Source: Micavibrio sp.
GTDB lineage: Bacteria; Pseudomonadota; Alphaproteobacteria; Micavibrionales; Micavibrionaceae
DNA length: 34,045 nucleotides
NCBI GenBank assembly: GCA_012960155.1
Contig: DUBU01000038.1
Span: 17,932 to 51,976, forward strand
Direction: 5' to 3'
Shown here: positions 8,004 through 15,977 of the stretch, in pieces
Numbering within the stretch: the stretch's first letter is position 1
Layout of the letters: each line of letters starts with the position of its first letter
The notes under the pieces: model-generated
Seen by the model: the letters and a program-made list of their open reading frames with translations, nothing else
What the model was told of the DNA's origin: nothing
Database searches by the model: none
Program-made: the position numbers and the translations under genes

Positions 8004-8798
8004 ATGGCGGGTCTTGATTTAGGCGAAATGTTAGGAAATTTAATGAATGGTGGCGCCCTTCAAGGTGTTGCCACGACGGTTATGCGTCAAGCTGGTTTTA
8101 CCGAAGATCAGATTGAAACAGTCATGACCATTCGTGAAGAACATCCAAACCTTGCGAATATCGATTTTATGCCATTAATGGCTGAGGACGCTCAACCTTT
8201 ACGTGATCAATTTCTTCCATTACTTCAAGATGAAGATCTGGTTGCTAAATTGGATGCGGCCTTAGGAGAGGACCCGGACCTCGTAAATAATATTAACCAC
8301 CTGATTAGAAATAATCCGGATCGACTGACAGAAATTGCAGCACAGCTTCAAGCTGATGAAAATGCGAGCGTTAGCGAACTGCTTACGTCTTCTGTGACAC
8401 CCGAGGAAGCATCGGCCGCCGCCAATAATGACACAGGTTTCGGCGGTATGCTGCAAGAGTTTTTAGGTGATTTTGATATGGAGAACATTGGCGGCAACTT
8501 GCTACAGCTCATGGGTACTTTGCTTGTCGGCCTACAAAATATGGTTATGCCTCTCATTGGCGGTATCATGAACTCACTTTCGAGCTTAGGTAGCAGTGGT
8601 GACCTGATTCAGGCAGGTAACGGCCACCCAGAAACCGGCGCGGGTGCACAGGCACGTACACTTGTTATGAATGATGGTGCTGTTTACAATCAAGAAGGTG
8701 ATCGCGTGGCAACTATTCATGTACCTGGTACACAACAACCGCCACAGCAACCAGATCCGGCCGATCCGAACAGAACGCCGGGTATGACGGCGTTCTAG
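8004..8798 (+). CDS. Unrecognised 264-residue protein with central hydrophobic segment and Pro-rich tail
   Basis: No family recognised. The protein starts with an amphipathic Gly/Met/Leu-rich stretch (AGLDLGEMLGNLMNGGALQG) and continues as an acidic helical region. A Gly/Leu/Met-rich hydrophobic stretch follows at about residues 165-196 (LLQLMGTLLVGLQNMVMPLI), long enough to enter a membrane. The tail is polar and rich in Pro and Gln (GTQQPPQQPDPADPNRTPG). It has no cleavable signal peptide. GAGGATATAAAAT precedes the ATG. This is the second gene of an operon with 7621. The last codons lie inside a 9-bp inverted repeat. A membrane-associating or exported protein would fit the profile, but nothing proves it. 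Confidence 0.6.
   Translation: MAGLDLGEMLGNLMNGGALQGVATTVMRQAGFTEDQIETVMTIREEHPNLANIDFMPLMAEDAQPLRDQFLPLLQDEDLVAKLDAALGEDPDLVNNINHLIRNNPDRLTEIAAQLQADENASVSELLTSSVTPEEASAAANNDTGFGGMLQEFLGDFDMENIGGNLLQLMGTLLVGLQNMVMPLIGGIMNSLSSLGSSGDLIQAGNGHPETGAGAQARTLVMNDGAVYNQEGDRVATIHVPGTQQPPQQPDPADPNRTPGMTAF
8772..8796. other. 9-bp perfect hairpin across the end of the 8004 gene
   Basis: AGAACGCCG (8772-8780), loop GGTATGA, CGGCGTTCT (8788-8796). The stem ends at the stop codon (TAG 8796-8798). No T-run follows on either strand, so it is not a textbook terminator. It could stabilise the 3' end of the mRNA, or act between the two convergent genes. Confidence 0.45.
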
Positions 8799-8825
8799 GC
8801 CAGCCCCTGATTTCCCAGAAATTTA

Positions 8826-10085
8826 TTAAGCTGCTTCTTGCCCGTCTTTAATCATGGCGGGCAAAATGCCTGCGCCGCCCATGGCTTGCTTCATAAAGAA
8901 CTGCTTGGCGAAGGGTAGTTTTGATATGGCGCGCATCCCTGCCTTGCGGGCAATACGGACAGGCGTGATGTCATTAGAAAACAGTTTATTCAGCACATCG
9001 GTCGCCCCTGCCATCGCCATATTATCAAAGCGGCGCTGGCGCTGGTAACTTTGCAGCAGCTCATCACTGCCAATATCCGCACCCTTATCTGCTGCCTGCG
9101 CAATCAACTCGCATAACGCCGCAATATCGCGAAAGCCCAGATTCAGTCCCTGCCCTGCGATCGGGTGAATGCCATGCGCGGCATCAGCCACCAGTGCCAT
9201 GCGCGGCGCAATATAGTTATGCGCGTGCACCAAACCCAGCGGGAAAGCATAACGACCGCCGACAACTTTTACCTTGCCGTAAAAATCAGGAAAATGATCG
9301 GTGAGCGCCATATTGAACAGCTCTTCTGAATAGTGGCGGGATGAATCTTTCTCATCGCAATGTTCTGTCCAGACAACTGAAGAACGGTGGTTGCCATTTT
9401 CATCATCCAGCATCGGCAGCGCGGCAAACGGGCCTTGCGCATGAAAATGCTCAACGGCGATATTATTGTGCGGGTTTTCATGCTGCGCGATACAAACGAC
9501 AGCACGCTGTTTATATGACCATTGGCGCGTATCAATGCCCATCCAGTCACGCGTGAATGACCCGCGGCCATCGGCGCCAACGATCAGCTTAGCTGTGAAG
9601 ACTCTATCATCCGCCAGTATAACGCTGGCAGTATCATCTGTGACCTTGAAATCGGTAACCTGCGCCGGCGCGATAATCTTGGCATCAGGCAGGGCGTCAA
9701 TACGCTTATAAAGCGCGTGACGAATGCGACGGTTTTCAGCGATCCAGCCAAAGATGCGGCCGCCGACTTCGCTGCTATCGAATTCAAGAAAAACAGGGCT
9801 ATCTGCGCCATCCAGTATCTGGATGTTTTCGATCGGGCAGCAGCTTTCGGCCATGACGTCCCAAATGCCCGCCTCGGCCAGCACTTTTTGTGAGCCGAAG
9901 GAAATCGCCGTAGTACGGCCATCAAAAGTTTCGCTTAACGTTTCTGACGGTGTTTCGCGGTCAACGCAAATGACCTTCAAGCCTTGCGCGCCCAATATCG
10001 CTGTCATGCTCAGGCCTGCATGGCCACCGCCGACAACGATGACATCTGCGTCCAGTTTTGGGGAGTTTTCTGTATGATGTGTCAT
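8826..10085 (-). CDS. FAD-dependent hydroxylase of the UbiH/COQ6 family
   Basis: Flavoprotein monooxygenase, most likely hydroxylating the aromatic ring in ubiquinone synthesis. The dinucleotide-binding motif VVGGGHAGLS covers residues 17-26. The second FAD motif GADGRGS is at 170-176, and the third, ADAAHGIHPIAGQGLNLGFRD, begins at about 300; this last one is characteristic of the UbiH/UbiF/UbiI/COQ6 group. The length of 419 residues is normal. AAGGTTT precedes the ATG. The gene is followed by a convergent unknown operon and preceded by an outer-membrane protein gene 40 bases upstream on the same strand. Which ring position (C1, C5 or C6) is modified cannot be read from the sequence, so I give no symbol. 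Confidence 0.88.
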   Translation of the reverse strand: MTHHTENSPKLDADVIVVGGGHAGLSMTAILGAQGLKVICVDRETPSETLSETFDGRTTAISFGSQKVLAEAGIWDVMAESCCPIENIQILDGADSPVFLEFDSSEVGGRIFGWIAENRRIRHALYKRIDALPDAKIIAPAQVTDFKVTDDTASVILADDRVFTAKLIVGADGRGSFTRDWMGIDTRQWSYKQRAVVCIAQHENPHNNIAVEHFHAQGPFAALPMLDDENGNHRSSVVWTEHCDEKDSSRHYSEELFNMALTDHFPDFYGKVKVVGGRYAFPLGLVHAHNYIAPRMALVADAAHGIHPIAGQGLNLGFRDIAALCELIAQAADKGADIGSDELLQSYQRQRRFDNMAMAGATDVLNKLFSNDITPVRIARKAGMRAISKLPFAKQFFMKQAMGGAGILPAMIKDGQEAA

Positions 10086-10125
10086 GTTCTAAACCTTGGC
10101 TAGCGTCGTACCAAGATTTAGCACC

Positions 10126-10779
10126 TTACTTGAATAAATCAAACGGAATATCGTATTCCAGACCCAGACGAAATTCGTGGGTGTTGTAATCCATTGTATA
10201 ACCATCAACGTCGAAATCAGTTGTGCCGACATAACGATAGTTGGTTGTCAGTGCTGCGCTATCACTGAGGCGGTACTTCAAACCACCACCCAGAGAGTAG
10301 GCCAGGCCGAATGAGTCAGACGATGCATCAGGCAAAAATCCTGATAGATCTTCGATCTGTGCGCTGTGAGAGGCCAAACCAAGACCGACTGTCAGGAACG
10401 GGGAGAAATTTCTCCATTCATAATCGATGTCGTAATACACATTCATCATATATAGCAATGTGCTGAGATCACCTGCGGATTTGAATGTGCCGTTATTATT
10501 GATGGTCACGCCGTCAAAATCTGTCTGGCGGTAAGAGACTTCTGCCTCAACGCGCCATTGGTGGTTCAAACGCAAACCCAGCGCACCCGCGAAAGACGTT
10601 CCATTATCACGTTCGAAATCGCCACTGCGCCCTGTTGTGCTCTCGCTGAACTCCTGATCATTGGATGTATTCAGGCCCAAGTAACCTGCGAAATACAGGC
10701 GGCTGCTTTGCGCTGAGACAGGCAAAGCGATTAATACAGTAACCAGTAATAAGGACAGTGCGAGGACAATATGTCGCAT
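10126..10779 (-). CDS. Outer-membrane beta-barrel protein (OmpA/porin-like)
   Basis: Small barrel protein of the outer membrane. A clear signal peptide covers residues 1-24 (RHIVLALSLLLVTVLIALPVSA before QSS). The mature part, about 193 residues, alternates aromatic and polar residues as in 8-strand barrels: LYFAGYLGLNTS near the start, WRVEAEVSYRQTDF, FLTVGLGLASHSAQ, YSLGGGLKYRLSD, TTNYRYVG, and a final strand FRLGLEYDIPFDLFK. There is no C-terminal OmpA peptidoglycan-binding domain. The last residue is Lys rather than the usual terminal Phe or Tyr, although Phe is next to last but one. It may be transcribed with the downstream hydroxylase gene. Probable general surface protein; no specific ligand can be inferred. 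Confidence 0.8.
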   Translation of the reverse strand: MRHIVLALSLLLVTVLIALPVSAQSSRLYFAGYLGLNTSNDQEFSESTTGRSGDFERDNGTSFAGALGLRLNHQWRVEAEVSYRQTDFDGVTINNNGTFKSAGDLSTLLYMMNVYYDIDYEWRNFSPFLTVGLGLASHSAQIEDLSGFLPDASSDSFGLAYSLGGGLKYRLSDSAALTTNYRYVGTTDFDVDGYTMDYNTHEFRLGLEYDIPFDLFK

Positions 10780-10866
10780 CGAAGTTCCCGTGATTTGTAA
10801 TTCTGATCAGATGAAAGGCTCTCGTAGAATCAAGCCTGAACTACTTCATTGTAAAGAAAACGTAAA

Positions 10867-10892
10867 GACGATGCAAGATACCCTGCATCGTC
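10867..10892 (-). terminator. Rho-independent terminator for the 10926-11546 gene
   Basis: Perfect 9-bp stem GACGATGCA / TGCATCGTC with an 8-base loop. Read on the minus strand the stem is followed by TTTACGTTTTC, and it lies about 35 bases beyond the stop of the minus-strand gene. Confidence 0.7.
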
Positions 10893-10925
10893 CCCAACAT
10901 TACGTTCAAAAACTGGTTATTGATC

Positions 10926-11546
10926 TTAAGAGATCGGTGAGTCAACCTTCACCGGAAGATCAGCCGCGATCGGCTCGTCATCGAGCATTTCGATCATGCC
11001 GCTTGGCTGGATCGCGAAATTGGCAATGAACAACGCGTTCGAGTAGAACACAACGCCATCACACAGGAAAAAGCCCTGCTCGTTCTTGCCTTCAAATGAA
11101 GCTTCGCGGATTGTGCCCTCAACAACAGAGCGTGTCTGTTCGTCCATATCTGTCGGCAGATCAGGGTTGTCCATGTCTTCTGCGATCAGGAACGGACCTT
11201 CTTCGCCGCGCACGAAGTAACAGAAGAAACGCAAATATTCCAGAACGTTGTCTTCGTTAATTTTAATCGGCGCCATGGCGTTAACTTCATGGATCGGCGG
11301 GGATGTACCGTTCAAGCGGTAAAGGTTACCGTCGATTGTCAGATAATAGATTGTCAGTTTTTTTGGTGTCCAGCCCGGATCCTTCACACGTACCAGCACT
11401 ACACGCTCGTAGAATGGAAGCTGGCGCCATGCAACAGATGTTGTATCCGCATTGACTTTATATTTACCGTCTACTGGATTAATTTGATCCAAAAAACCTG
11501 ACAGCTCATCACCCGTTACCGGGTTCCAATTATCGTCATCGTACAT
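10926..11546 (-). CDS. Unrecognised 206-residue protein
   Basis: No family recognised. The protein has no signal peptide or membrane helix. It looks like a mixed alpha/beta cytoplasmic protein: MYDDDNWNPVTGDELSGFL at the start, a beta-rich middle (ERVVLVRVKDPGW, LTIYYLTIDGNLYRL), an EYLRFFCYFVRGEEGPFLI segment, and a beta-rich end (EQGFFLCDGVVFYSNALF) before an acidic tail. AAGGGA lies about 10 bases before the ATG. The gene has its own terminator at 10867-10892 and is divergent from rpmH across a 218-base spacer, so it is probably a single-gene unit. The strong protein-like composition and its signals make it a real gene. Confidence 0.65.
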   Translation of the reverse strand: MYDDDNWNPVTGDELSGFLDQINPVDGKYKVNADTTSVAWRQLPFYERVVLVRVKDPGWTPKKLTIYYLTIDGNLYRLNGTSPPIHEVNAMAPIKINEDNVLEYLRFFCYFVRGEEGPFLIAEDMDNPDLPTDMDEQTRSVVEGTIREASFEGKNEQGFFLCDGVVFYSNALFIANFAIQPSGMIEMLDDEPIAADLPVKVDSPIS

Positions 11547-11688
11547 TCGTAACGATCCCTTTGTTTTTGTTTACAATTACCCTTAGCTAATTATCATGGC
11601 TATCTTGCCAGAATAAGCCAAAACCGCAAGTCCTTAATAAGGTATATAAGGGCGTTGCGTCAAGAAAAACGAATTTTTCCACAAAAGA

Positions 11689-11717
11689 TTGACAGCCGTC
11701 ATAATAATAGCTATAAC
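11689..11717 (+). promoter_or_regulatory. Strong sigma70-type promoter of the rpmH operon
   Basis: Consensus TTGACA at 11689-11694 and TATAAC at 11712-11717 with a 17-base spacer, about 47 bases upstream of the rpmH ATG. This is the best promoter in the window, as expected for a ribosomal protein gene. Confidence 0.8.
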
Positions 11718-11764
11718 ACGGCCTCTAATAGAGTTTTGAAGTATTTAATTGGATTGGAAAGCCG

Positions 11765-11899
11765 ATGAAACGTACATTTCAGCCCAGCAAGCTGGTTCGC
11801 AAACGCCGCCACGGATTTCGTGCACGCATGGCTACTAAAGTAGGCCGCGCCGTATTGGCACGTCGTCGCGCGAAAGGTCGCAAGCGCCTTAGCGCTTAA
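11765..11899 (+). CDS. rpmH: 50S ribosomal protein bL34
   Basis: Ribosomal protein L34 of the large subunit, 44 residues, too short for many gene callers. It reads [20 protein letters not shown] and ends [12 protein letters not shown], the invariant pattern of the family ([25 protein letters not shown]). GGAAAG precedes the ATG and the gene stands directly behind the TTGACA/TATAAC promoter. It leads the conserved order rpmH, rnpA, yidD, yidC, yihA; the rnpA start follows 37 bases after the stop. Confidence 0.97.
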   Translation: MKRTFQPSKLVRKRRHGFRARMATKVGRAVLARRRAKGRKRLSA

Positions 11900-11936
11900 T
11901 CCTTATTCGGCTGCCTTCGACGGAAAGGCCGATAAG

Positions 11937-12299
11937 ATGCACGCCCTTAAAACCGAAATTGAAAATGTAGACCGCTTGAAAAAGCGGTCTGATTTTTTGC
12001 GTGCGCAACACAATGGACAGAAATGGGTGTCAGGCAGCATGATCGTGCAAATTGTCGATGCCCAGACAGACAAGCCCCGTTTTGGCCTGACTGTAACCAA
12101 AAAAACTTTCAAAAAAGCCGTAGACCGTAACCGTACCAAGCGCCGCTTGCGTGCTGTTTGTTATGATGTCTTGCCAGCAAAAGCCAGCACTGATAAGGAA
12201 TATGTGATTATCGGGCGCGCCGCCAGTCGAGATGCGCCATATGAAACACTGGTCAAAGACCTGACATGGTGTTTAAAGCGTCTGGAATGCCTTAAATGA
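11937..12299 (+). CDS. rnpA: Ribonuclease P protein component
   Basis: Protein subunit of RNase P, which helps the catalytic RNA mature the 5' ends of tRNA precursors. The family signature is clear: RFGLTVTKKTFKKAVDRNR at about 48-66 with the RNR motif (Arg64-Asn65-Arg66) followed by TKRRLR. The N-terminus LKKRSDFLRAQHNGQKW is also typical. Length 120 residues is normal. The gene overlaps yidD by four bases (ATGA), so the two are translationally coupled. Another in-frame start could shorten the N-terminus by a few residues, but the family pattern supports the given one. Confidence 0.95.
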   Translation: MHALKTEIENVDRLKKRSDFLRAQHNGQKWVSGSMIVQIVDAQTDKPRFGLTVTKKTFKKAVDRNRTKRRLRAVCYDVLPAKASTDKEYVIIGRAASRDAPYETLVKDLTWCLKRLECLK

Positions 12300-12613
12300 T
12301 ACGCACAATTGCAAAAACCGCCACTGTGATCGCGCAGGCTCCAATACGGTTCTACCGTTTTGCGATTTCGCCGCTTATCGGATCACGATGCCGCTTTCAT
12401 CCGACTTGCTCCGCCTATGCGCTGGAAGCCTTGGAAAAGCACGGTTTTTTCGCGGGTATATTTCTGACATTGAAGCGGATCGGTAAATGCCATCCGTATT
12501 GCACAGCGGAATGGCACGATCCCGTGCCTAATCAGTTTACGAAGCCTGCTTTTTTCAGCTATAAACGCAAGCAACACTACAAACAGACATCAGGAAAGGC
12601 TGTTCCCAAATGA
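12296..12613 (+). CDS. yidD: Membrane protein insertion efficiency factor YidD
   Basis: Small protein that helps YidC-dependent insertion at the inner membrane. The N-terminal amphipathic helix (RTIAKTATVIAQAPIRFYR) is followed by the family core ISPLIGSRCRFHPTCSAYAL, with the conserved cysteines of the CRFxPTCSxY pattern, and KRIGKCHPYC. It has 105 residues, longer than the usual 70-85, because of a basic tail (FFSYKRKQHYKQTSGKAVPK). It overlaps rnpA by four bases at the start and yidC by four at the end, so the three genes are read as one coupled unit. Confidence 0.95.
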   Translation: MIRTIAKTATVIAQAPIRFYRFAISPLIGSRCRFHPTCSAYALEALEKHGFFAGIFLTLKRIGKCHPYCTAEWHDPVPNQFTKPAFFSYKRKQHYKQTSGKAVPK

Positions 12614-14559
12614 ATCAGGATCAGGACAAAATGCATCCCGACGACCTACGCAATCTGCTGGTCTTTATCGTATTAGCAGTTGTGATATGGGTTAGTTACG
12701 ATCATTTCCTTCTAAAGCCCAAGCTGGAAGCCATGCAAAAGGTGCAGCAGGAGAAACAGCGTCAGCTGGCCGAAAAGGCACAAATGCCCGGCGTGACAAA
12801 CCTGATTGCTGATCTTAAGCCTCGGGACCAGATGATCCGCGGTAATCGCATCACCTTGGAAAACGATATGCTTGATGGTTCCTTTAATCTTAAAGGCGCC
12901 CGCTTTGATGATATTAATCTGAAATCTTACTTCAAGACTGTCGAGCGCACAGAAGAAGTGCACTTATTCTCTCCTGTCGGCTCATACCACCCGCGTTACA
13001 CAGGCTTTGGCTGGGTGTCTTCAGATAAAAACATTCCCGTTCCGACCAAAGACGATGTTTGGCAGATCGCTGCAGATAGCCCTAGCCGTACATTAGGTGC
13101 AGGCGAAACGGTTAAAATCTTCTGGGATAATGGCCAAGGTCTGCGTTTTGAGCGCGATCTGTCGATTGATGACAAATATTTGTTCACGGTAAAGCAGCGC
13201 GTTATTAACAATTCAGGCCGCGAAGTTACCCTGTTCCCGTTCAGTTTAGTCGCGCAACATGGTCTGCCTGAAGATCTGTATGGTCGTTGGATCGTTCATG
13301 AAGGGCCTATCGGCTATATTGATGGCGAACTGACAGAATTGTCTTACAAGAAAATTCAGGACAAGCCACTTAAAGAAGTGAACGCAGCTGAAGGCTGGAT
13401 CGGCATGACCGAACATTACTGGCTGACAAGCTTGTTCCCTGAGGTAAAAGAAGGTAACCAGTTCCGCTTCTTGTTCAAAGAGCCTGAAGCCGAAGGCCAA
13501 TTGCCGACATTCCAGGTTGATGTGATGGGTGCAGCGCGCAGTATCGCCGCTGGTGAAACCACCGAGAACACTACGCATTTCTTTGCAGGTCCTAAAAAGC
13601 TCTCCCTGCTGGAAGACTACGAAAAGCAGCTGGAACTGAAGCATATGGATCTGTCTGTTGACTTCGGTATGTACTACTTCATGACCAAGCCGCTTTACTA
13701 TCTGCTGCACTGGCTGCGTGATATTGTCGGTAACTTCGGTATTGCGATTATCCTGCTGACGGTTCTTGTCCGTTTTATGGTCTTCCCGCTGGCGAACAAG
13801 TCGTTCAAATCATTTGCGGGTCTTCGCAAGATTGCTCCGAAAATGACGGAACTGCGTGAAAAATACGGTGATGACCGTGAGAAGCTGCAGGCCGAACTTG
13901 TGAAGCTTTATGAGAAGGAAGGCGTAAACCCGATGGCGGGCTGTATGCCAATCCTGATCCAGATTCCGATCTTCTTTGCACTGTTCAAAGTGTTCCAGAT
14001 CTCTATCGAGATGCGTCATGAACCTTTCTATGGCTGGATCAACGATTTGTCTGCGCCTGATCCGACAAGCATCTTTAACCTGTTTGGTTTAATTCCATGG
14101 GATCCACCGCAGCAATTAATGATAGGTGCCTGGCCTTGCCTAATGCTGGTCTTCCTGATCATTCAGAAGAAGATGAACCCGCCGCCACAGGACAAAATGC
14201 AGAAAGTCATGATGGACTTTATGCCGTTCTTCATCACATATCTGCTGTCAGGTTTTGCGGCCGGTCTAGTGATTTACTGGACGTTCTCTAACGCTCTGTC
14301 AGTGGTGCAACAATACATCATCATGACCAATATGGGTGTTAAGCCTGAGCTGTTCAAATCCAAAGCCCAGAAAGAGGAAGAGCGCAAAATGCGTGAAGCC
14401 AATGTGCACCCTGGCATGGAAATGCTTAAGGATGACCTGAAAGAGGCCGAGGAGAAATTCGAGGATGCTCTGTTTGGTGACGAAGAAGAGCAGAAAGCTG
14501 CTCAGCCGCCAAAAGAGATTTCCAAGCCGAAGCCTAAGAAATCGAAGAAGAAAAAGTAA
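12610..14559 (+). CDS. yidC: Membrane protein insertase YidC
   Basis: Insertase of the inner membrane that works alone and with SecYEG. The layout is that of the long Gram-negative type: an N-terminal membrane helix (about 15-35, LLVFIVLAVVIWVSYDHFLL), a large periplasmic beta domain (about 60-340), then the conserved core with several membrane helices. The core begins near LYYLLHWLRDIVGNFGIAII and includes the family motif region NPMAGCMPILIQIPIFFALF and the last helix region GLVIYWTFSNALSVVQQ. The cytoplasmic tail is long and strongly charged, ending in KPKPKKSKKKK, which may bind ribosomes. The 649 residues fit the alphaproteobacterial form. The stop overlaps the next start (TAATG). Confidence 0.97.
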   Translation: MNQDQDKMHPDDLRNLLVFIVLAVVIWVSYDHFLLKPKLEAMQKVQQEKQRQLAEKAQMPGVTNLIADLKPRDQMIRGNRITLENDMLDGSFNLKGARFDDINLKSYFKTVERTEEVHLFSPVGSYHPRYTGFGWVSSDKNIPVPTKDDVWQIAADSPSRTLGAGETVKIFWDNGQGLRFERDLSIDDKYLFTVKQRVINNSGREVTLFPFSLVAQHGLPEDLYGRWIVHEGPIGYIDGELTELSYKKIQDKPLKEVNAAEGWIGMTEHYWLTSLFPEVKEGNQFRFLFKEPEAEGQLPTFQVDVMGAARSIAAGETTENTTHFFAGPKKLSLLEDYEKQLELKHMDLSVDFGMYYFMTKPLYYLLHWLRDIVGNFGIAIILLTVLVRFMVFPLANKSFKSFAGLRKIAPKMTELREKYGDDREKLQAELVKLYEKEGVNPMAGCMPILIQIPIFFALFKVFQISIEMRHEPFYGWINDLSAPDPTSIFNLFGLIPWDPPQQLMIGAWPCLMLVFLIIQKKMNPPPQDKMQKVMMDFMPFFITYLLSGFAAGLVIYWTFSNALSVVQQYIIMTNMGVKPELFKSKAQKEEERKMREANVHPGMEMLKDDLKEAEEKFEDALFGDEEEQKAAQPPKEISKPKPKKSKKKK

Positions 14560-15212
14560 TGACGATTGAAGCCGAACACGAATTTACGCAGGCCGAACTG
14601 GAAGAAGCACGCAAGCTTTTTGCAGGGCCCTGTGATTTTGTGTTGGGTGCGGCAAGCCTTAAACAATTGCCCGCTGCTGACCGTCCAGAGATTGCTTTTG
14701 CAGGCCGTTCTAATGTCGGTAAGTCCTCGCTTGTAAACGCCTTAACAGGGCGCAATACGCTCGCGCGCACTTCACACACACCGGGCCGTACACAACAGCT
14801 GAACTTTTTTGATCTGGGCAGCATGGTCTATCTGGTTGATCTGCCGGGTTACGGCTACGCCAAAGTCTCCCGCACACAGCAAAAAGTTTGGGTTGATATG
14901 ATGCGCGGTTATCTGCGCGGACGTCCATCACTGCGCTGTGTGTTTGTACTGGTCGACTCTCGTCACGGCCTGAAAGACAGTGATCGCGAGATTATGAAGA
15001 TGCTGGATGAGACAGCTGTTTCCTATCGCATCATCCTGACCAAAAGCGATAAGACCAAACAAGCCCAGCGCGACAAATTAAAACAGGATGTGCTCACCGA
15101 GCTGAAAAAACACGGCGCAGCGATGCATGACATTCACTTCACCAGCGCCCATAAAGATCAGGGCCTTGCCGAGCTACGCGCCCACGTTCTGAAATACGGT
15201 CAGGGATTTTAA
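14559..15212 (+). CDS. yihA: Ribosome biogenesis GTP-binding protein YihA/YsxC (EngB)
   Basis: Small GTPase needed for assembly of the 50S subunit. The G1 loop GRSNVGKSS is at 49-57, the G3 motif is DLPGYGYAK, and the G4 motif is TKSD, all in the form specific to the EngB group. The length is 217 residues. It overlaps yidC by one base and is the last gene of the rpmH operon. Its stop is one base from the stop of the convergent methyltransferase gene, leaving no room for a separate terminator. Confidence 0.95.
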   Translation: MTIEAEHEFTQAELEEARKLFAGPCDFVLGAASLKQLPAADRPEIAFAGRSNVGKSSLVNALTGRNTLARTSHTPGRTQQLNFFDLGSMVYLVDLPGYGYAKVSRTQQKVWVDMMRGYLRGRPSLRCVFVLVDSRHGLKDSDREIMKMLDETAVSYRIILTKSDKTKQAQRDKLKQDVLTELKKHGAAMHDIHFTSAHKDQGLAELRAHVLKYGQGF

Positions 15213-15213
15213 T

Positions 15214-15936
15214 TTAAGCGGGTTTGTGGCGCGCGATATACATACCGCGATTACTGAAACGATTTTCCATTTCAAAATGCTCTGCCTGCATATTGGCAGC
15301 ATTAAAGCCTTCCAGCATATCTTCTATACTGAATAAGCCCAGCTCTAGCACTTCTTCGAATGTTTCGATGCCAACTGTCGTGCCGACCGTCCAGTGAAAA
15401 TTCAAACGTGAAATACCATTTTCCACTTCGTTGCGCGAAATGCGGCAAAGCTTAATACCGTCTTCGTTAGCCGTATCCATATACAAACCGCCATGGGTAA
15501 AAACATCAGGCTTTAACCAAGGTTCGACAATCAGAATTCCGTCTTCTTTGACGTGCTTGGCCATAGATTTTATGGCATCAAACATGCGCTCTTTTGTTTT
15601 AACATAGCCAATAGCGCTGAACATCGAGACAACCGCATCATATTGGCGGCCTATATCCATGGTCACCATATCCGCAACATCAAACGTGCCCTCGGGTACT
15701 TTCTGACGCGCAATAGCAATCATATCCGGATCAATATCCGACCCGTCTACTTCCAAATTAAAGTCATCACGCAAGATACGGGCATGGGTCGCAGTACCGC
15801 AGCCAACATCTAAAACTGTTGTCGCGGCGGCATGGTGTTCTTTGATCAGCGCCGCTAAATCAGTACATTCGGCCTGATAGTCTTTGCCTTGCGCTTTATA
15901 AAGAAGATCATAATATTTTTGCGAATTTCTATGCAT
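15214..15936 (-). CDS. Class I SAM-dependent methyltransferase
   Basis: Methyltransferase of the seven-strand Rossmann type. Motif I is VLDVGCGTAT at 41-50, the acidic end of strand 2 is in DGSDIDPDMI, and motif II lies in YDAVVSMFSAIGYV. The N-terminus (YYDLLYKAQGKDYQAEC) and the later WLKPDVFTHGGLYMDT resemble the sugar N,N-dimethyltransferases of the DesVI/TylM1 group. This suggests, without proving, a small amino-sugar or related substrate. There is no sugar operon around it. The ribosome site before the ATG is poor. It lies between the rpmH operon and a pilin-like gene on its own strand, 41 bases downstream of the latter. Confidence 0.82.
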   Translation of the reverse strand: MHRNSQKYYDLLYKAQGKDYQAECTDLAALIKEHHAAATTVLDVGCGTATHARILRDDFNLEVDGSDIDPDMIAIARQKVPEGTFDVADMVTMDIGRQYDAVVSMFSAIGYVKTKERMFDAIKSMAKHVKEDGILIVEPWLKPDVFTHGGLYMDTANEDGIKLCRISRNEVENGISRLNFHWTVGTTVGIETFEEVLELGLFSIEDMLEGFNAANMQAEHFEMENRFSNRGMYIARHKPA

Positions 15937-15977
15937 AATTTACATATAAACATAGCGAGGGTTTTAAAGTAAAGAAA

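Noticed and set aside
10790-11029. Short + strand frame between the barrel protein and the unknown gene
   Set aside because: It crosses a terminator hairpin and the end of the opposite gene, and the protein has no recognisable pattern.
11660-11700. Possible replication origin by rpmH: TTTTCCACA resembles a DnaA box
   Set aside because: Only one near-match, no dnaA or dnaN beside it, and no cluster of boxes. Most alphaproteobacterial origins lie elsewhere.
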